This document shows, in pieces, positions 17,910-28,467 of a DNA stretch of 64,000 nucleotides. Numbering within the stretch: the first letter of the stretch is position 1; each line of letters begins with the position of its first letter. Origin of the DNA: Metabacillus schmidteae (lineage in GTDB: Bacteria > Bacillota > Bacilli > Bacillales > Bacillaceae); the NCBI RefSeq assembly GCF_903166545.1, contig NZ_CAESCH010000001.1, positions 1,988,001-2,052,000 on the forward strand, in the 5' to 3' direction. The position numbers were made by a program, and so were the translations under genes. The notes under the pieces were generated by a model that was not told the DNA's origin, made no database searches, and saw only the letters and a program-made list of their open reading frames with translations.

Positions 17910-20900
17910 ATGGCTACGCTTTGGGTTTTTACAAAGTATTCATACCAGGAAATTCAATTAAATAAAACCTCAAAACAGCAAATAACAATTGGTTCTAGCA
18001 AGGAACATACGATTACAATCCCGACCATATCAAACACTTTGACTGTAATAACTCGTGACGGGGAACTTTGGGTGCAGAGTGATATGGACCAACAGATTAC
18101 CAGGATTGATCAAAATAGGTACACCAAAATCGATTTAGATCAAGAAGAGGTGGAATTTTACCTTTCATCTTCTTTGAAAGAAAAGACTCATTATGTCGGA
18201 CATTTAAGTGAAATAACTTTTTCAACCGTTGATCAAAATGCAACTTTTTTTAACAAAAATGAACATAAGACATCTTTTTCAATTATCTTACAATCTACAG
18301 GCTTTCAATTAACAAACGTAGATGGAGATGTATATATAAACGGTCATCACCTGGAACAATCTGGTCGATTACATGTTGGTGACATCATTATGTGGGCATC
18401 ACTGAAAATTACCATACTTGAAGAAGATTTTATACAAATTGAAAGTTCAGAATCATATCAAACTAGTTTACCTGAGGCGATTCTTCCTCTTTCTGAAATG
18501 CAAAAAAAATATCCGGTTTACCGGAGAACACCTCGCATGGTGTATGAATTGCCGGATGAGAAGGTGCAGTTGTCATTTCCAACACAAGACTCCCAAGGCT
18601 CCAATCGAAGTTTGTGGTTAATTATCTTGCCGCCACTCGTGATGCTGATTGTCATGGGTCTTGTCGCATTCTTAATTCCGCGAGGCATTTTCATCATTGT
18701 TTCATTGGTGATGTTTATGACAACTCTTGTGACCTCAACAGTTCAATACTTTAAAGATAGAGGAAATCAAAAAAAAGCAAAGGAACGTCGAAAACGGATT
18801 TATACGAACTATTTAGATTCGAAAAGACAAGAGCTTCAACAGCTAGCTGATAAACAAAAAGAAGTGCTTGAATTCCATTTTCCTTCTTTCGAACGAATGA
18901 AATATTTAACAAACCAACTTTCAGATAGACTTTGGGAAAGAACGATGGAGAGCCCTGACTTTCTGCAGTTCCGTCTTGGGACTGGAACAGTCAAAGCGAG
19001 CTACACGATTTCTTCTTCTGCTTCAGATATGTCCAATCGTGAAATGGATGAATTGCTGGAAGAATCACAAACTCTTGAAAGGGCATATAAAAACCTATCA
19101 AACCTTCCGATTACCGCCAATCTTTCTGAAGGTGCAATTGGTTTAATTGGGAAAGACCGTGTATTGAAAAAGGAGCTTCATCAACTAGTCGGTCAGCTGG
19201 CCTTTTTCCATAGCTACCATGACCTCCGATTTGTGTTTATTTTTGATGAACAAGAATACAAGGAATGGGAATGGATGAAATGGCTGCCTCACTTTCAACT
19301 GGCAGGCTCCCATGCCAAAGGATTTATCTATAATGATAGAACTAGAGATCAATTATTATCTTCCCTTTACGAGATGGTAAGAGAACGGGATCTTGAAGAG
19401 GAAAAAGAAAAAATCAGATTTTCACCACATTATGTGTTTATTGTTACGAATCAACAGCTGATCTCTGATCATGTCATATTAGAATACCTGGAAGGAGATC
19501 ATCAGCATCTCGGAATTTCTGTTATTTTTGCAGCAGAGGCAAAGGAAAGTTTATCAGACAATATTCATACACTCATTCGTTATATCAATGATGAACAAGG
19601 TGATATATTAATTCAACAGAAAAAAGCAGTCAAAATTCCCTTTGTCTTGGATGATCATAAACGATCAGATAACGAAATGTACGCAAGGATGCTATTAACA
19701 CTTGATCATCAAACAGGGATGACAAACTCGATTCCGGACTCGGTATCCTTTTTAGAAATGATGAACGTAAAAAGTGTTGACCAGCTTCCTATTGAACAGA
19801 ACTGGTTCACACGTGAGTCTGCAAAATCATTAGCAGTACCAGTTGGCTTAAAAGGGAAGGCAGAAACGGTTGATTTAAACCTTCATGAAAAAGCACATGG
19901 TCCACATGGGCTTTTAGCAGGTACAACAGGTTCAGGGAAAAGTGAATTTCTACAAACGTATATCTTATCACTTGCAGTTCATTTCCATCCACATGAGGTA
20001 GCATTTCTCCTTATTGATTACAAGGGAGGCGGAATGGCTCAGCCGTTTAAGAACATGCCACATCTTCTGGGGACCATTACGAATATTGAAGGAAGTAAAA
20101 ACTTCAGTATGCGTGCACTTGCTTCGATTAAAAGTGAGCTAAAAAGACGTCAACGTTTGTTTGATCAACATAGTGTTACACACATTAATGATTACACAAG
20201 GCTATATAAAAGTGGAAAAGCAGAACGGCCATTACCACATCTTTTCTTAATCTCTGATGAATTTGCCGAGCTGAAAGCCGAAGAACCTGATTTTATTAAA
20301 GAATTAGTCAGTGCTGCGCGTATCGGTAGAAGTTTGGGTGTTCACCTGATTCTGGCCACTCAAAAGCCGGGTGGAGTAATTGATAATCAAATCTGGAGTA
20401 ATGCACGCTTTAGAGTTTCATTGAAGGTACAGAACACAGAGGATAGCAGGGAAATTTTGAAAAATGGTGATGCTGCTTCTATTACGCAAACAGGTCGTGG
20501 CTACTTGCAGGTCGGTAACAATGAAGTGTATGAGCTCTTTCAATCTGCATGGAGTGGAGCTCCTTATCATGAGGAAGAATCTCTTGATATTGAGGATGAA
20601 ATCGCAATTGTCACAGACCTTGGATTAATTCCACTATCAGAGGTTTCTGTTCAAGATCATAAGCAAAAAGAAGTGCTAAGTGAAATTGGTGTAATTGTTT
20701 CAAAAATAAATGATTTACAAGAAAAATTAGAGTTGAAAAAATTACAAAGTCCATGGTTGCCGCCATTACCTGGCCGACTTTATCCAGTACAGCAAAATGA
20801 ACCAAAAGATAAAGCGAGCATCATGTTTACTCGGATTGATGAGCCGGAAAAACAAAGTCAATCTGATTATGCATATAACGTAATAGAGGATGGAAACATT

Positions 20901-22361
20901 GGGATATTTGGTTCAGCAGGCTATGGTAAAACAAGTACGATGCAAACATTGCTGCTTGGTATGGCGAAGGCTTTTACTCCACTGGAAGTTCATTTTTATC
21001 TAATGGACTTTGGAAATGGCGGGTTATTACCTTTAAGGCAGCTCCCGCATACAGCTGATTACTTTCTGTTAGACCAGGAACGAAAAATTGAGAAGTTCAT
21101 GAATATTTTAAAAGACGAAGTGGCGAATAGGAAAAAGCTTTTCCAAAAGAAAGAGGTTAGCTCGATTAAAATGTACAATGCACTAAGTGAAGAACAGCTC
21201 CCATTACTTTACTTAGTTGTTGATAATTTTGACCTCGTAAAAGAAGAAATGCTCGATCTGGAGCAGCAGCTGAATACATTTGCCCGCGATGGTCAATCCA
21301 TCGGAATATATATCATGCTGACGGTTACTCGAATTAACTCAGTTCGTCAGTCATTGATGAATAACCTACAAACAAAAATTGTTCACTATCTAATGGATCA
21401 AACAGAAGCCTATACAATGTTAGGGCGCCTACCATTTGCGCCAGAATCAATTCCTGGTAGAGCAATTGTGAAGAAAGATGAAGCATTCTTTTCTCAAGTG
21501 TATCTTCCGGTTGAAGGAAAAGATGATTTTGAGCAGATGGAAAACATGAAAAAACTTGTGCAGCATCTTAAAGATGAATACATCCATGTTGAAAAGCCAT
21601 CTCCTGTCCCTATGCTACCAACTGAGCTTACGATGCTCAATTTCGCTGCTTACACAGAACGAAAAGTTGGCTTACTGCCTATCGGCTTACATGAGGTAAC
21701 GGTTCAGCCGGTTTATGTGAACCTTACAAGATCTAAGCATTGTCTTGTACTAGGTCAGGCACAAAAAGGAAAAACGAATACATTAAAGGCCTTTATTCAT
21801 ACCGCACTGGATCAGCAGCTAGAGCATGTTGCGATCTTTGATTCCATTGATCGTGGATTATCTTCTTATATAGGAGATGACAGACTTGTTTACTTAGAAG
21901 GAAAGGACCATGTGGCATCATGGCTTGATGTGATTGAAAAAGTATTGGTAGAAAGAGAAGGCATGTACCAGCAATTTATTCAGCAAGGAAAACCTTTGAA
22001 AGCCAATCAGCCTGTTTTATTAATTGTGGATGGATATGCAAACTTCCTGCAAAAGCTGGATAATCCATTACAAGATAAACTTGTTCGAATGATGAAAAAT
22101 TACAGCCATTTAGGCTTTAACATCATTGTATCCGGCAGTAACAATGAATTAACAAAAGGATATGATCCATTAACACTAGAAATAAAACAAATCCGTCAAG
22201 CTGTTGTATTAATGAAAAAATCAGAACAAACCATGTTCACACTAACATATGACCGCAAGGAACAGGAAATTCAGCCTGGCTATGGCTATTATGTTGAAAA
22301 TGGAAAAGAACAAAGCATTCAAATCCCGCTTGTTCATGTAGAACGGAAGGTGCAAATATGA
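17910..22361 (+). CDS. essC: T7SS FtsK/SpoIIIE-type ATPase EssC (YukBA)
   Basis: Motor ATPase of type VIIb secretion. N-terminal forkhead-associated-like domains (about 1-190) are followed by two membrane helices (about 234-275) and three FtsK/SpoIIIE ATPase domains. Walker A motifs are GTTGSGKSE near 671, GSAGYGKTS near 1001 and GQAQKGKTN near 1281. The Walker B-like LFLISDEFAEL belongs to the first domain. Single 1483-residue chain like YukBA; no split is seen. The ATG at 17910 has AGGTGGTGA upstream, whereas an in-frame ATG at 17883 lacks an RBS. It overlaps the next gene by 4 bp. Confidence 0.96.
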   Translation: MATLWVFTKYSYQEIQLNKTSKQQITIGSSKEHTITIPTISNTLTVITRDGELWVQSDMDQQITRIDQNRYTKIDLDQEEVEFYLSSSLKEKTHYVGHLSEITFSTVDQNATFFNKNEHKTSFSIILQSTGFQLTNVDGDVYINGHHLEQSGRLHVGDIIMWASLKITILEEDFIQIESSESYQTSLPEAILPLSEMQKKYPVYRRTPRMVYELPDEKVQLSFPTQDSQGSNRSLWLIILPPLVMLIVMGLVAFLIPRGIFIIVSLVMFMTTLVTSTVQYFKDRGNQKKAKERRKRIYTNYLDSKRQELQQLADKQKEVLEFHFPSFERMKYLTNQLSDRLWERTMESPDFLQFRLGTGTVKASYTISSSASDMSNREMDELLEESQTLERAYKNLSNLPITANLSEGAIGLIGKDRVLKKELHQLVGQLAFFHSYHDLRFVFIFDEQEYKEWEWMKWLPHFQLAGSHAKGFIYNDRTRDQLLSSLYEMVRERDLEEEKEKIRFSPHYVFIVTNQQLISDHVILEYLEGDHQHLGISVIFAAEAKESLSDNIHTLIRYINDEQGDILIQQKKAVKIPFVLDDHKRSDNEMYARMLLTLDHQTGMTNSIPDSVSFLEMMNVKSVDQLPIEQNWFTRESAKSLAVPVGLKGKAETVDLNLHEKAHGPHGLLAGTTGSGKSEFLQTYILSLAVHFHPHEVAFLLIDYKGGGMAQPFKNMPHLLGTITNIEGSKNFSMRALASIKSELKRRQRLFDQHSVTHINDYTRLYKSGKAERPLPHLFLISDEFAELKAEEPDFIKELVSAARIGRSLGVHLILATQKPGGVIDNQIWSNARFRVSLKVQNTEDSREILKNGDAASITQTGRGYLQVGNNEVYELFQSAWSGAPYHEEESLDIEDEIAIVTDLGLIPLSEVSVQDHKQKEVLSEIGVIVSKINDLQEKLELKKLQSPWLPPLPGRLYPVQQNEPKDKASIMFTRIDEPEKQSQSDYAYNVIEDGNIGIFGSAGYGKTSTMQTLLLGMAKAFTPLEVHFYLMDFGNGGLLPLRQLPHTADYFLLDQERKIEKFMNILKDEVANRKKLFQKKEVSSIKMYNALSEEQLPLLYLVVDNFDLVKEEMLDLEQQLNTFARDGQSIGIYIMLTVTRINSVRQSLMNNLQTKIVHYLMDQTEAYTMLGRLPFAPESIPGRAIVKKDEAFFSQVYLPVEGKDDFEQMENMKKLVQHLKDEYIHVEKPSPVPMLPTELTMLNFAAYTERKVGLLPIGLHEVTVQPVYVNLTRSKHCLVLGQAQKGKTNTLKAFIHTALDQQLEHVAIFDSIDRGLSSYIGDDRLVYLEGKDHVASWLDVIEKVLVEREGMYQQFIQQGKPLKANQPVLLIVDGYANFLQKLDNPLQDKLVRMMKNYSHLGFNIIVSGSNNELTKGYDPLTLEIKQIRQAVVLMKKSEQTMFTLTYDRKEQEIQPGYGYYVENGKEQSIQIPLVHVERKVQI

Positions 22362-25300
22362 AGCAAACATCAACTATTATTAAATTACTTATAGCCATTA
22401 CATTAATTGTCGTTACACCCCTTCTTTTCTTTCGCGCAATCGGAGATAACCCGTTTAAAGTTGAAAAAGCTAGTGCAGCTCAATCGATTGCGATTATCAA
22501 TGAAGACACCGGCTTTGAAGAAGAAGGCGAAAAAATTCAGCTTGGGGAAAATATTGCAAGCCTCTTGAGTGAAAACTCAAATTTTGACTGGACAGTTGTC
22601 GGCAGAAGTGCTGGTGAAAATGGACTACTAAGTCAGAAATACGATGCGGTTGTTTATTTACCATCAAACTTTTCGGAAAACGTGATGTCCTATGATGAAA
22701 GTAATCCGGTGAAAACTAATTTTGAATACAAAGTTCAAAGTCAACTTAATGCAGTAAATAAGGAAAAAGTATTACTGGAGCTTGAGAAAGCAACGAAAAA
22801 AGTAAATCAAAAAATCTCGACACTTTACTGGAATTATGTTTCAGCAGATTTAGAAAATGTTCGTGCTGAGTTTGATGAAATTCTTGAAAAAGAAATTGCT
22901 TTTCAGCAAGCGATGACAGCTTTCTATAAGCCCAGTTCAAAAGATTTAGCAGGACAAATCGAACAACAAAAGGCAATGCTTGCAAGTCTGCAGTCATCGA
23001 TCGAGCAAGCTGGAAGCGAAACACCTGACCAGAAATCAATGCTTGAGACATATGAAAAAAGCTTAGCCAGCTTTGTAGAATATGTTGAAACATATAAAGA
23101 ATATCAGGATAACCAGCAAAAAATCTTAGCAGATATCCAATCACAAGCGATTCAAACAGTCAGTGAAGCAACAAATAATCAGCAGCCTTTATTTGTCCAA
23201 TCCGTTCAACTTTTTGAGGACGAAGGAAGTTCGATTGTAGAAAGCATGCAGCAGTTAAATACACGCATGACTCAATCACAGCAGCTATATACACAGCTTG
23301 AGGAACAAAGAACCAGCCAGGTAGCAAGGCAGATAAGTGATTACTATGAATTACAGAAAAAGATTTTAGATTTTTATCAGCAATATAAAGATACATTAAT
23401 TTTAGATAATACTCAGGAGAAGCTTGAAGATTATAGTAACGCTTTAGCAGAACAACCGGAGGCACCAGAGGAACCAACTGATCCGAAACAATCTGAACAA
23501 CTAGATAAAAAAAATGAAACAAAAACAAATGTTTTATCAGCAAATTCTAACGATGAAAACGAAACAGAACCTGAGCCTGATAATAAAGAAGAAGGGAAAG
23601 AAGATACCGGGAATCAGCCACCTGCTGAAAATCCAGAGGAGCCAACAAATCCTCCTGATCCCGAAGAACCGGGTGGTAAATATGTAGATTTAGAGGATGA
23701 AAAAGAAAAGATTTCAAGTATTGCAGGAGAAGTAACTAGGCTAAAGGGAGAGCTTGAAGCCCTTAAAGATCTAGAAGTAATAACGATTGAAAATATAACT
23801 GGAACTCTCTCGGGGTTAGAAGGATTACAAAAAGAATTAGAAACCTTAAAATCTGATTTAACGAAAAAAGAATCAGATGGAGAAAACCCGCTTCAATCAA
23901 AATTGGATGAAATACGAAAAACCCTTTCTGACACAATTGCTTCAACCTCAGAAACTATTAAAGGTTTAGAAGAGAAAGTTGCTACGCTAACAAAAGAAAG
24001 AGACGATCTCGAAAAAGATAAAGCTCAATTAGAAGAAGAAAAAGAAGAGCTTCAAGAGCTTTATGATCAACTTTTTAAAGATTTTACTGCAGTGGATGAA
24101 GAATTAAAGCTTTACAAAGACTATGAAGCTAGCATAAAAGATGAAATTAATAAAAAAGAAGAAGCTATATTAGCATCACAAGCTTTATCTGAAACAAGGA
24201 AAAAGAATATCTCTGAAATTCTTTCCAAGGAAATAAATAGCAAAGATCTTCTTGATATGATGTTCTACTATTCATATTTAGATCGTTATCATGCAACATT
24301 AACAAGCATGATTTCTGAGGATCAAGCTAAAACAGCAACCTTAACTGATGAGTACCTTCAGCAGGAAGCAAATAAAATTGTTGCCATTACAGCAGAAGAG
24401 CAGGAAAACTGGAATGTAATGAGAGAAGAAATACCAACAACACAGGATGCTTTGACGACAATGGAAGACAACTTTACTGTCTTTATGGTCGAATACCGTA
24501 AAGCGGTTAATGACAACCAAGCAAAGCTTAAGGAAAGCCTTGAGGCAATTCAACAGGAAGCACAAACGGTTCTTGAGCAAATTCAACAACCGGAAAAAAT
24601 GCTCTCTGCATCAACACCTACTTCAACCGTTGAAGGACAACAAATGATTTTAGGTTCAGAACAAATTAGTAATCAAATGGATTCAATTCACACATGGCTT
24701 GATTCAGTCCAGGAAAGTCAGGGTGGAATCGTTGATTACACGAATGAATTACAAGGAAGAATCAATGATGTTCAAGTAGATGCTGATAAGCTAAACCAAA
24801 AATGGGCTACAAACGTAGCATCAACTGAGCTTATTCGTGATGACGTATTTAGTGTATTAGGAAATGCGTTTGTCGACGGCCAATCAAACGGATATGTATA
24901 TGACTTTTTAACAAATCCACTAAAAATAAGTGGAGATGTTCCAGAGCAAACAGGAAGTACAACAGTTAAAAATATCCCACCGGTTGTTGTCTTGTTTATA
25001 GTCTTAGTAAGCAGCTTATTAATTGGGTACACCAGCTACTATTTCAAACAACCACCTCTATGGATTCAGACGATATTATTTGTCCTATTAAATTTAATTG
25101 TCGGATTTGTCATCAGTTTGTTTGGACTTGAAATTTATCCATTACGAGAAGAAAGTGCAGTGGAATGGACTGTGTTTACAATTTTCTTGTTAATGGCTGG
25201 TTCGGCATTAGTAAGGGTTGGATTTGCAGTTCATCAGCTTGTCGGTACATTTATTACAGTAGGAATGGTTATTTTCTATGTCACACCATTACTCGCTCTG

Positions 25301-25495
25301 ACAACACCGAACTTCAGCTTCCAGGATCCAATGTCAAAAGTGTACATGAGTATCCAATATGGAACCGAGTCACTGTTTACCCAAGCAATGATTGCACTGT
25401 GCTGTATTATTTTAGGACTGGGGGCACTTCAATACTTTATTGGAAGATCTGAAATAGTTTCAGTTGACAAAGGGTCTGAAACCTATGATGCTTAA
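22358..25495 (+). CDS. esaA: T7SS membrane protein EsaA/YueB
   Basis: Large membrane protein of the type VIIb apparatus with a long extracellular arm; in B. subtilis YueB is also the phage SPP1 receptor. One N-terminal helix (about 7-27) and about five to six C-terminal helices (about 870-1030) flank a roughly 840-residue extracellular domain. That domain contains long coiled-coil segments and a Pro/Glu/Asn-rich linker (about residues 365-440). The start overlaps the essC stop (ATGA). Length 1045 versus 1076 for YueB. The coiled-coil region is the part expected to vary between strains. Confidence 0.93.
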   Translation: MKQTSTIIKLLIAITLIVVTPLLFFRAIGDNPFKVEKASAAQSIAIINEDTGFEEEGEKIQLGENIASLLSENSNFDWTVVGRSAGENGLLSQKYDAVVYLPSNFSENVMSYDESNPVKTNFEYKVQSQLNAVNKEKVLLELEKATKKVNQKISTLYWNYVSADLENVRAEFDEILEKEIAFQQAMTAFYKPSSKDLAGQIEQQKAMLASLQSSIEQAGSETPDQKSMLETYEKSLASFVEYVETYKEYQDNQQKILADIQSQAIQTVSEATNNQQPLFVQSVQLFEDEGSSIVESMQQLNTRMTQSQQLYTQLEEQRTSQVARQISDYYELQKKILDFYQQYKDTLILDNTQEKLEDYSNALAEQPEAPEEPTDPKQSEQLDKKNETKTNVLSANSNDENETEPEPDNKEEGKEDTGNQPPAENPEEPTNPPDPEEPGGKYVDLEDEKEKISSIAGEVTRLKGELEALKDLEVITIENITGTLSGLEGLQKELETLKSDLTKKESDGENPLQSKLDEIRKTLSDTIASTSETIKGLEEKVATLTKERDDLEKDKAQLEEEKEELQELYDQLFKDFTAVDEELKLYKDYEASIKDEINKKEEAILASQALSETRKKNISEILSKEINSKDLLDMMFYYSYLDRYHATLTSMISEDQAKTATLTDEYLQQEANKIVAITAEEQENWNVMREEIPTTQDALTTMEDNFTVFMVEYRKAVNDNQAKLKESLEAIQQEAQTVLEQIQQPEKMLSASTPTSTVEGQQMILGSEQISNQMDSIHTWLDSVQESQGGIVDYTNELQGRINDVQVDADKLNQKWATNVASTELIRDDVFSVLGNAFVDGQSNGYVYDFLTNPLKISGDVPEQTGSTTVKNIPPVVVLFIVLVSSLLIGYTSYYFKQPPLWIQTILFVLLNLIVGFVISLFGLEIYPLREESAVEWTVFTIFLLMAGSALVRVGFAVHQLVGTFITVGMVIFYVTPLLALTTPNFSFQDPMSKVYMSIQYGTESLFTQAMIALCCIILGLGALQYFIGRSEIVSVDKGSETYDA

Positions 25496-25988
25496 ATCCA
25501 ACAAAAAATTTATTTGGTTTTTATTCTTTGTCATCAGTTATCTGCTATTGCAACATCAAGTTGCAGTAGCAGAAACGAATATTGATGAGCTCGTCCCAAA
25601 CGACTATCAAAAGGAAAATGTAAAAATAAATAGAGATTTATTATTAGACAAACAGCAAAATCAACAGCGGACAAATATACCTGAAGAACAAAAAGGATTA
25701 ACATTTGAAGGTGAAAAAACGTCTAATGATACAGAAGTAGTTTCTTCTTTGTTTAAAGAAAACTCAAAAAATCTGAATACAATTAAAACTAAGGCAGAAA
25801 ATTTACATTTATTTTCTTCCACAGACAAGGTATCCCAGGGGCAAACAGTAGAGGAAGAACCAACTTCCTCTACAAGCCCTTTATCCCTGTTAATATGGGT
25901 GCTCGTCGTGATCTGTATCATATCACTTATCACAGTCATTTTGTTTTGGAACAAATCAACAAAGCAAAAAATGACGACAAATAACTAG
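25485..25988 (+). CDS. essA: T7SS accessory membrane protein EssA (YueC)
   Basis: Small bitopic membrane protein of the type VIIb machinery. It has an N-terminal signal-like segment (IWFLFFVISYLLLQHQVAVAE), a hydrophilic extracellular part, and a C-terminal helix (LLIWVLVVICIISLITVILF). The ATG at 25485 (RBS AAAGGG, 10 nt) makes 167 residues and overlaps the esaA end by 11 bp; an in-frame TTG at 25464 is less likely. Weak sequence conservation is usual for EssA; position between yueB and the effector genes supports the assignment. Confidence 0.85.
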   Translation: MMLKSNKKFIWFLFFVISYLLLQHQVAVAETNIDELVPNDYQKENVKINRDLLLDKQQNQQRTNIPEEQKGLTFEGEKTSNDTEVVSSLFKENSKNLNTIKTKAENLHLFSSTDKVSQGQTVEEEPTSSTSPLSLLIWVLVVICIISLITVILFWNKSTKQKMTTNN

Positions 25989-26001
25989 TGAGGTGAACGT
26001 T

Positions 26002-26430
26002 ATGAGTTTATCAAGCACGTTATACTCAATTCAAAACACAATTTCGTCTCGATCAAATGATGTAAATGAAAAAATTGAAAGACTCCAAAAAGCCAAAAGT
26101 GAGATTAGTAGTGAACAATCCATTTTATTGCAGGAAATTGAAAAAATTAAACAGCCTGACCTAGGTAAAGACTGGACGGGTAAGCGATCTGAGGAATTTG
26201 AAGATGAGAGAGAGCAAGCCTACAACATTATGAAAAACATTGGGCAGTACAGCTACAATAGCTATCAATATACAATTGAAAGCAAAATCAATGTTCTGGA
26301 ATTGGAAAGAATGGCCTTAAATACTGCTAGTGCATTAGCACATGAGGCAGGAGATTTAGTGCACATGGGGGAGGACGCCATTGATGAGCTTTCCGACCGT
26401 ATAAGTGATTTGAAAAGGCGGTTATTCTAA
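26002..26430 (+). CDS. DUF5082 family LXG-partner protein (YwqH-like)
   Basis: Small helical protein, 142 residues, rich in heptads (VNEKIERLQKAKSEISSEQS) with a W-T/x-G turn (KDWTGKRSEEFEDER) that resembles WXG100 hairpins. Proteins of this type are encoded before LXG toxins and act as chaperone/targeting partners for T7 export (established for LXG loci; YwqH in B. subtilis). ATG at 26002 follows GTGAGGTGA; an in-frame GTG at 25993 lies in the RBS. It overlaps the next gene by 1 bp. Confidence 0.85.
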   Translation: MSLSSTLYSIQNTISSRSNDVNEKIERLQKAKSEISSEQSILLQEIEKIKQPDLGKDWTGKRSEEFEDEREQAYNIMKNIGQYSYNSYQYTIESKINVLELERMALNTASALAHEAGDLVHMGEDAIDELSDRISDLKRRLF

Positions 26431-26696
26431 TGGTTACAATCAAATTAAATTACGAAGCCGTAACAAAGGAGCTTAATGAGGCAAATTCAGCCCTATCATC
26501 CGTTAAACTTACAGTCCCTGCCTCTGGTGACATTGGTCGAAATCGCTTGGATTTCACGACTTATTTTCTGGAAAGAGAAGAAAGAATTCATCAGTTCATC
26601 AATGATTATGTTCAAATTGTCGGGAAAAACATTGAAGATACAAAAGCAAATGTACGTTCATTGAAGGAACAGGATGAAGCCATTACGAGAAACTAA
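26430..26696 (+). CDS. DUF5344 family LXG-partner protein (YwqI-like)
   Basis: Small 88-residue helical protein with no WxG motif; it resembles YwqI. It probably forms a complex with the preceding protein and the LXG domain of the toxin that follows. Its ATG shares a base with the preceding stop codon (TAATG), showing translational coupling. The toxin gene starts 12 bp downstream. Confidence 0.82.
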   Translation: MVTIKLNYEAVTKELNEANSALSSVKLTVPASGDIGRNRLDFTTYFLEREERIHQFINDYVQIVGKNIEDTKANVRSLKEQDEAITRN

Positions 26697-26708
26697 TGGA
26701 AAGGGCAG

Positions 26709-28463
26709 ATGGCAAACGTGAAAGTACTTGAATCAAAAACGTTAATTGAGACAATGGAGGATCGCGCAACAGTCTATAAAGATTTAAGAGAAAAGCTTGA
26801 TAAGCTTAAAATGGAATTTACAGATATCGTCCAGCTCGATGATAACCTAACAGGAAAGGGAGCAGATGCCATTAAAGGCTTTTACCAAGCACAAGTTGAT
26901 GTGGTAGAAGCCTTGCTTCGTTTTATCGACATGCAAATCGCTTTTTTTAATGGTGTATCAGGTTCAATTGATGAATCTAATTTATCAGGTGACACCATTG
27001 TGGACGTAAACTTTCTTGAAACAGATCTTTCTATCCAGGCATCAAACCATATCGCAATGGTAGAAAGTCAGCAGGAGGACCTCAAGAAAATCTTTAGAGA
27101 TATTGATGATATTGTCTCCCTAGACGCTTTTTCAACAGATCAATTTGATACGGCTATGTCTGATGCAAAAAAGAAGCGGGAAGATACTGTTAAAGCCGTA
27201 GATACACTAGATCAGCAATTGAAAGAAGAATATATGGTATCAGAAAGTGCCGAGTACCATATAGCAGCCCTCTTTCAACAACTGTTGGAGGCAACGGCCC
27301 AAGGAAACACAATCCATCCAATCAATTTCGACTCACAAGCCTACAAAGCAAGTGAAGCCTATCAACTAACAGACGAAGTCGAACAGTACGCAGACGAATA
27401 CCTCACCTTCAAAGAAGAACAGGAAAAATTCAGAGAAGAGCTGAAAAAAGCAGAAGAACTGGAAAACAGACCATGGTATGAAAAAGCATGGGACGGAGTT
27501 AAAACCTTTACAGGAGAAATCACAGGGTATTATGATTATTTACGTGCCTCAGAAGGAGTTGACCCTGTCACTGGCGAAAAATTAACAACAGGGCAACGAG
27601 TAGCTGCCGGTGCCATGGCCACAGCCGGCTTCATCCCAGTCGTCGGTTGGGCAGGAAGAATCTTCAAAGGCGGGAGTGCCATCTACAAAACCGCCAAAGG
27701 CATGAACGCTGCAGATCGTGCTCTTGATGTCTACCGCACATCCAAAACCTTCTCAAACCTGGAAATGGCCGAGATGGGGATATACGGACTTGTTTCTGCG
27801 AATGGGTTTAGTGAGTATCTTACTGGCAAGGATATGTTTGGGAATGAGTTAACGGTTGAACAGCAGCAGAATAGTCTTGCCCAAGCACTTGGATTATTGG
27901 CTGTTGGTGGTGGTGCTTATTATGTGAATAGGTTGCAGGATGGAAGTAGAGTACTTAATGAGGTACCTGTAGAGAATACAGAAAAAATAATTGAAATAAC
28001 GCAGGCCGATAGAGAAAAATTATCTAAATGGGCTTATCCGCCAAAAGAAGAGAAATATATAAAGTATAAGGAAGTTTATGATAATCCTAAATATTATGAT
28101 CAGGAAACAGGTAATATAAATTGGCCACCTAATGATGGATTTGATGGGGAACCAATCCCTACAGAACTCAAAAAGGGAATGCTTATTGACAGATTTGGCG
28201 CGCCAGGTGGTGGTTTCTTTTCACCAGAAGGAATACCTTACGAACAAAGAGCCCTTGCACTACATAGTGATGAGGCAGATTACTATATCTATAGAGTACT
28301 TGAAGACTTTGAAGTTACCGGTGGTAAAATAGCTCCTTGGTTTGATAGGCCTGGTGGTGGTACACAATATATTAAATACCATAGTAACGGTAAGGCTTAT
28401 TCAATGGAAGAGTTAGAAGAGCTTGAATTAATTGAGTTCGTATCAGTTAAAAAAGGTGGATAA
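26709..28463 (+). CDS. LXG polymorphic toxin with C-terminal TNT-like NAD-glycohydrolase domain
   Basis: Type VIIb-exported antibacterial toxin, 584 residues. Residues 1 to about 235 are the helical LXG targeting domain. About 255-425 is a pre-toxin linker with Gly/Ala-rich hydrophobic segments (AAGAMATAGFIPVVGWAGR). The last 140 residues match the TNT fold of M. tuberculosis CpnT: WPPNDGFDG, IDRFGAPGGGFFSPEG, YEQRALAL, IAPWFDRPGGGTQY. Gln553 in GGTQY corresponds by eye to the catalytic TNT Gln. Such domains hydrolyse NAD+. Immunity gene follows after 4 bp. Base composition drops to AT-rich from about 27,950, suggesting the toxin tip was exchanged. Confidence 0.9.
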   Translation: MANVKVLESKTLIETMEDRATVYKDLREKLDKLKMEFTDIVQLDDNLTGKGADAIKGFYQAQVDVVEALLRFIDMQIAFFNGVSGSIDESNLSGDTIVDVNFLETDLSIQASNHIAMVESQQEDLKKIFRDIDDIVSLDAFSTDQFDTAMSDAKKKREDTVKAVDTLDQQLKEEYMVSESAEYHIAALFQQLLEATAQGNTIHPINFDSQAYKASEAYQLTDEVEQYADEYLTFKEEQEKFREELKKAEELENRPWYEKAWDGVKTFTGEITGYYDYLRASEGVDPVTGEKLTTGQRVAAGAMATAGFIPVVGWAGRIFKGGSAIYKTAKGMNAADRALDVYRTSKTFSNLEMAEMGIYGLVSANGFSEYLTGKDMFGNELTVEQQQNSLAQALGLLAVGGGAYYVNRLQDGSRVLNEVPVENTEKIIEITQADREKLSKWAYPPKEEKYIKYKEVYDNPKYYDQETGNINWPPNDGFDGEPIPTELKKGMLIDRFGAPGGGFFSPEGIPYEQRALALHSDEADYYIYRVLEDFEVTGGKIAPWFDRPGGGTQYIKYHSNGKAYSMEELEELELIEFVSVKKGG

Positions 28464-28467
28464 AATT

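Noticed and set aside
26476..26664. 62-codon frame inside the YwqI-like gene
   Set aside because: Internal shadow of a well-supported gene that is coupled to both neighbours.
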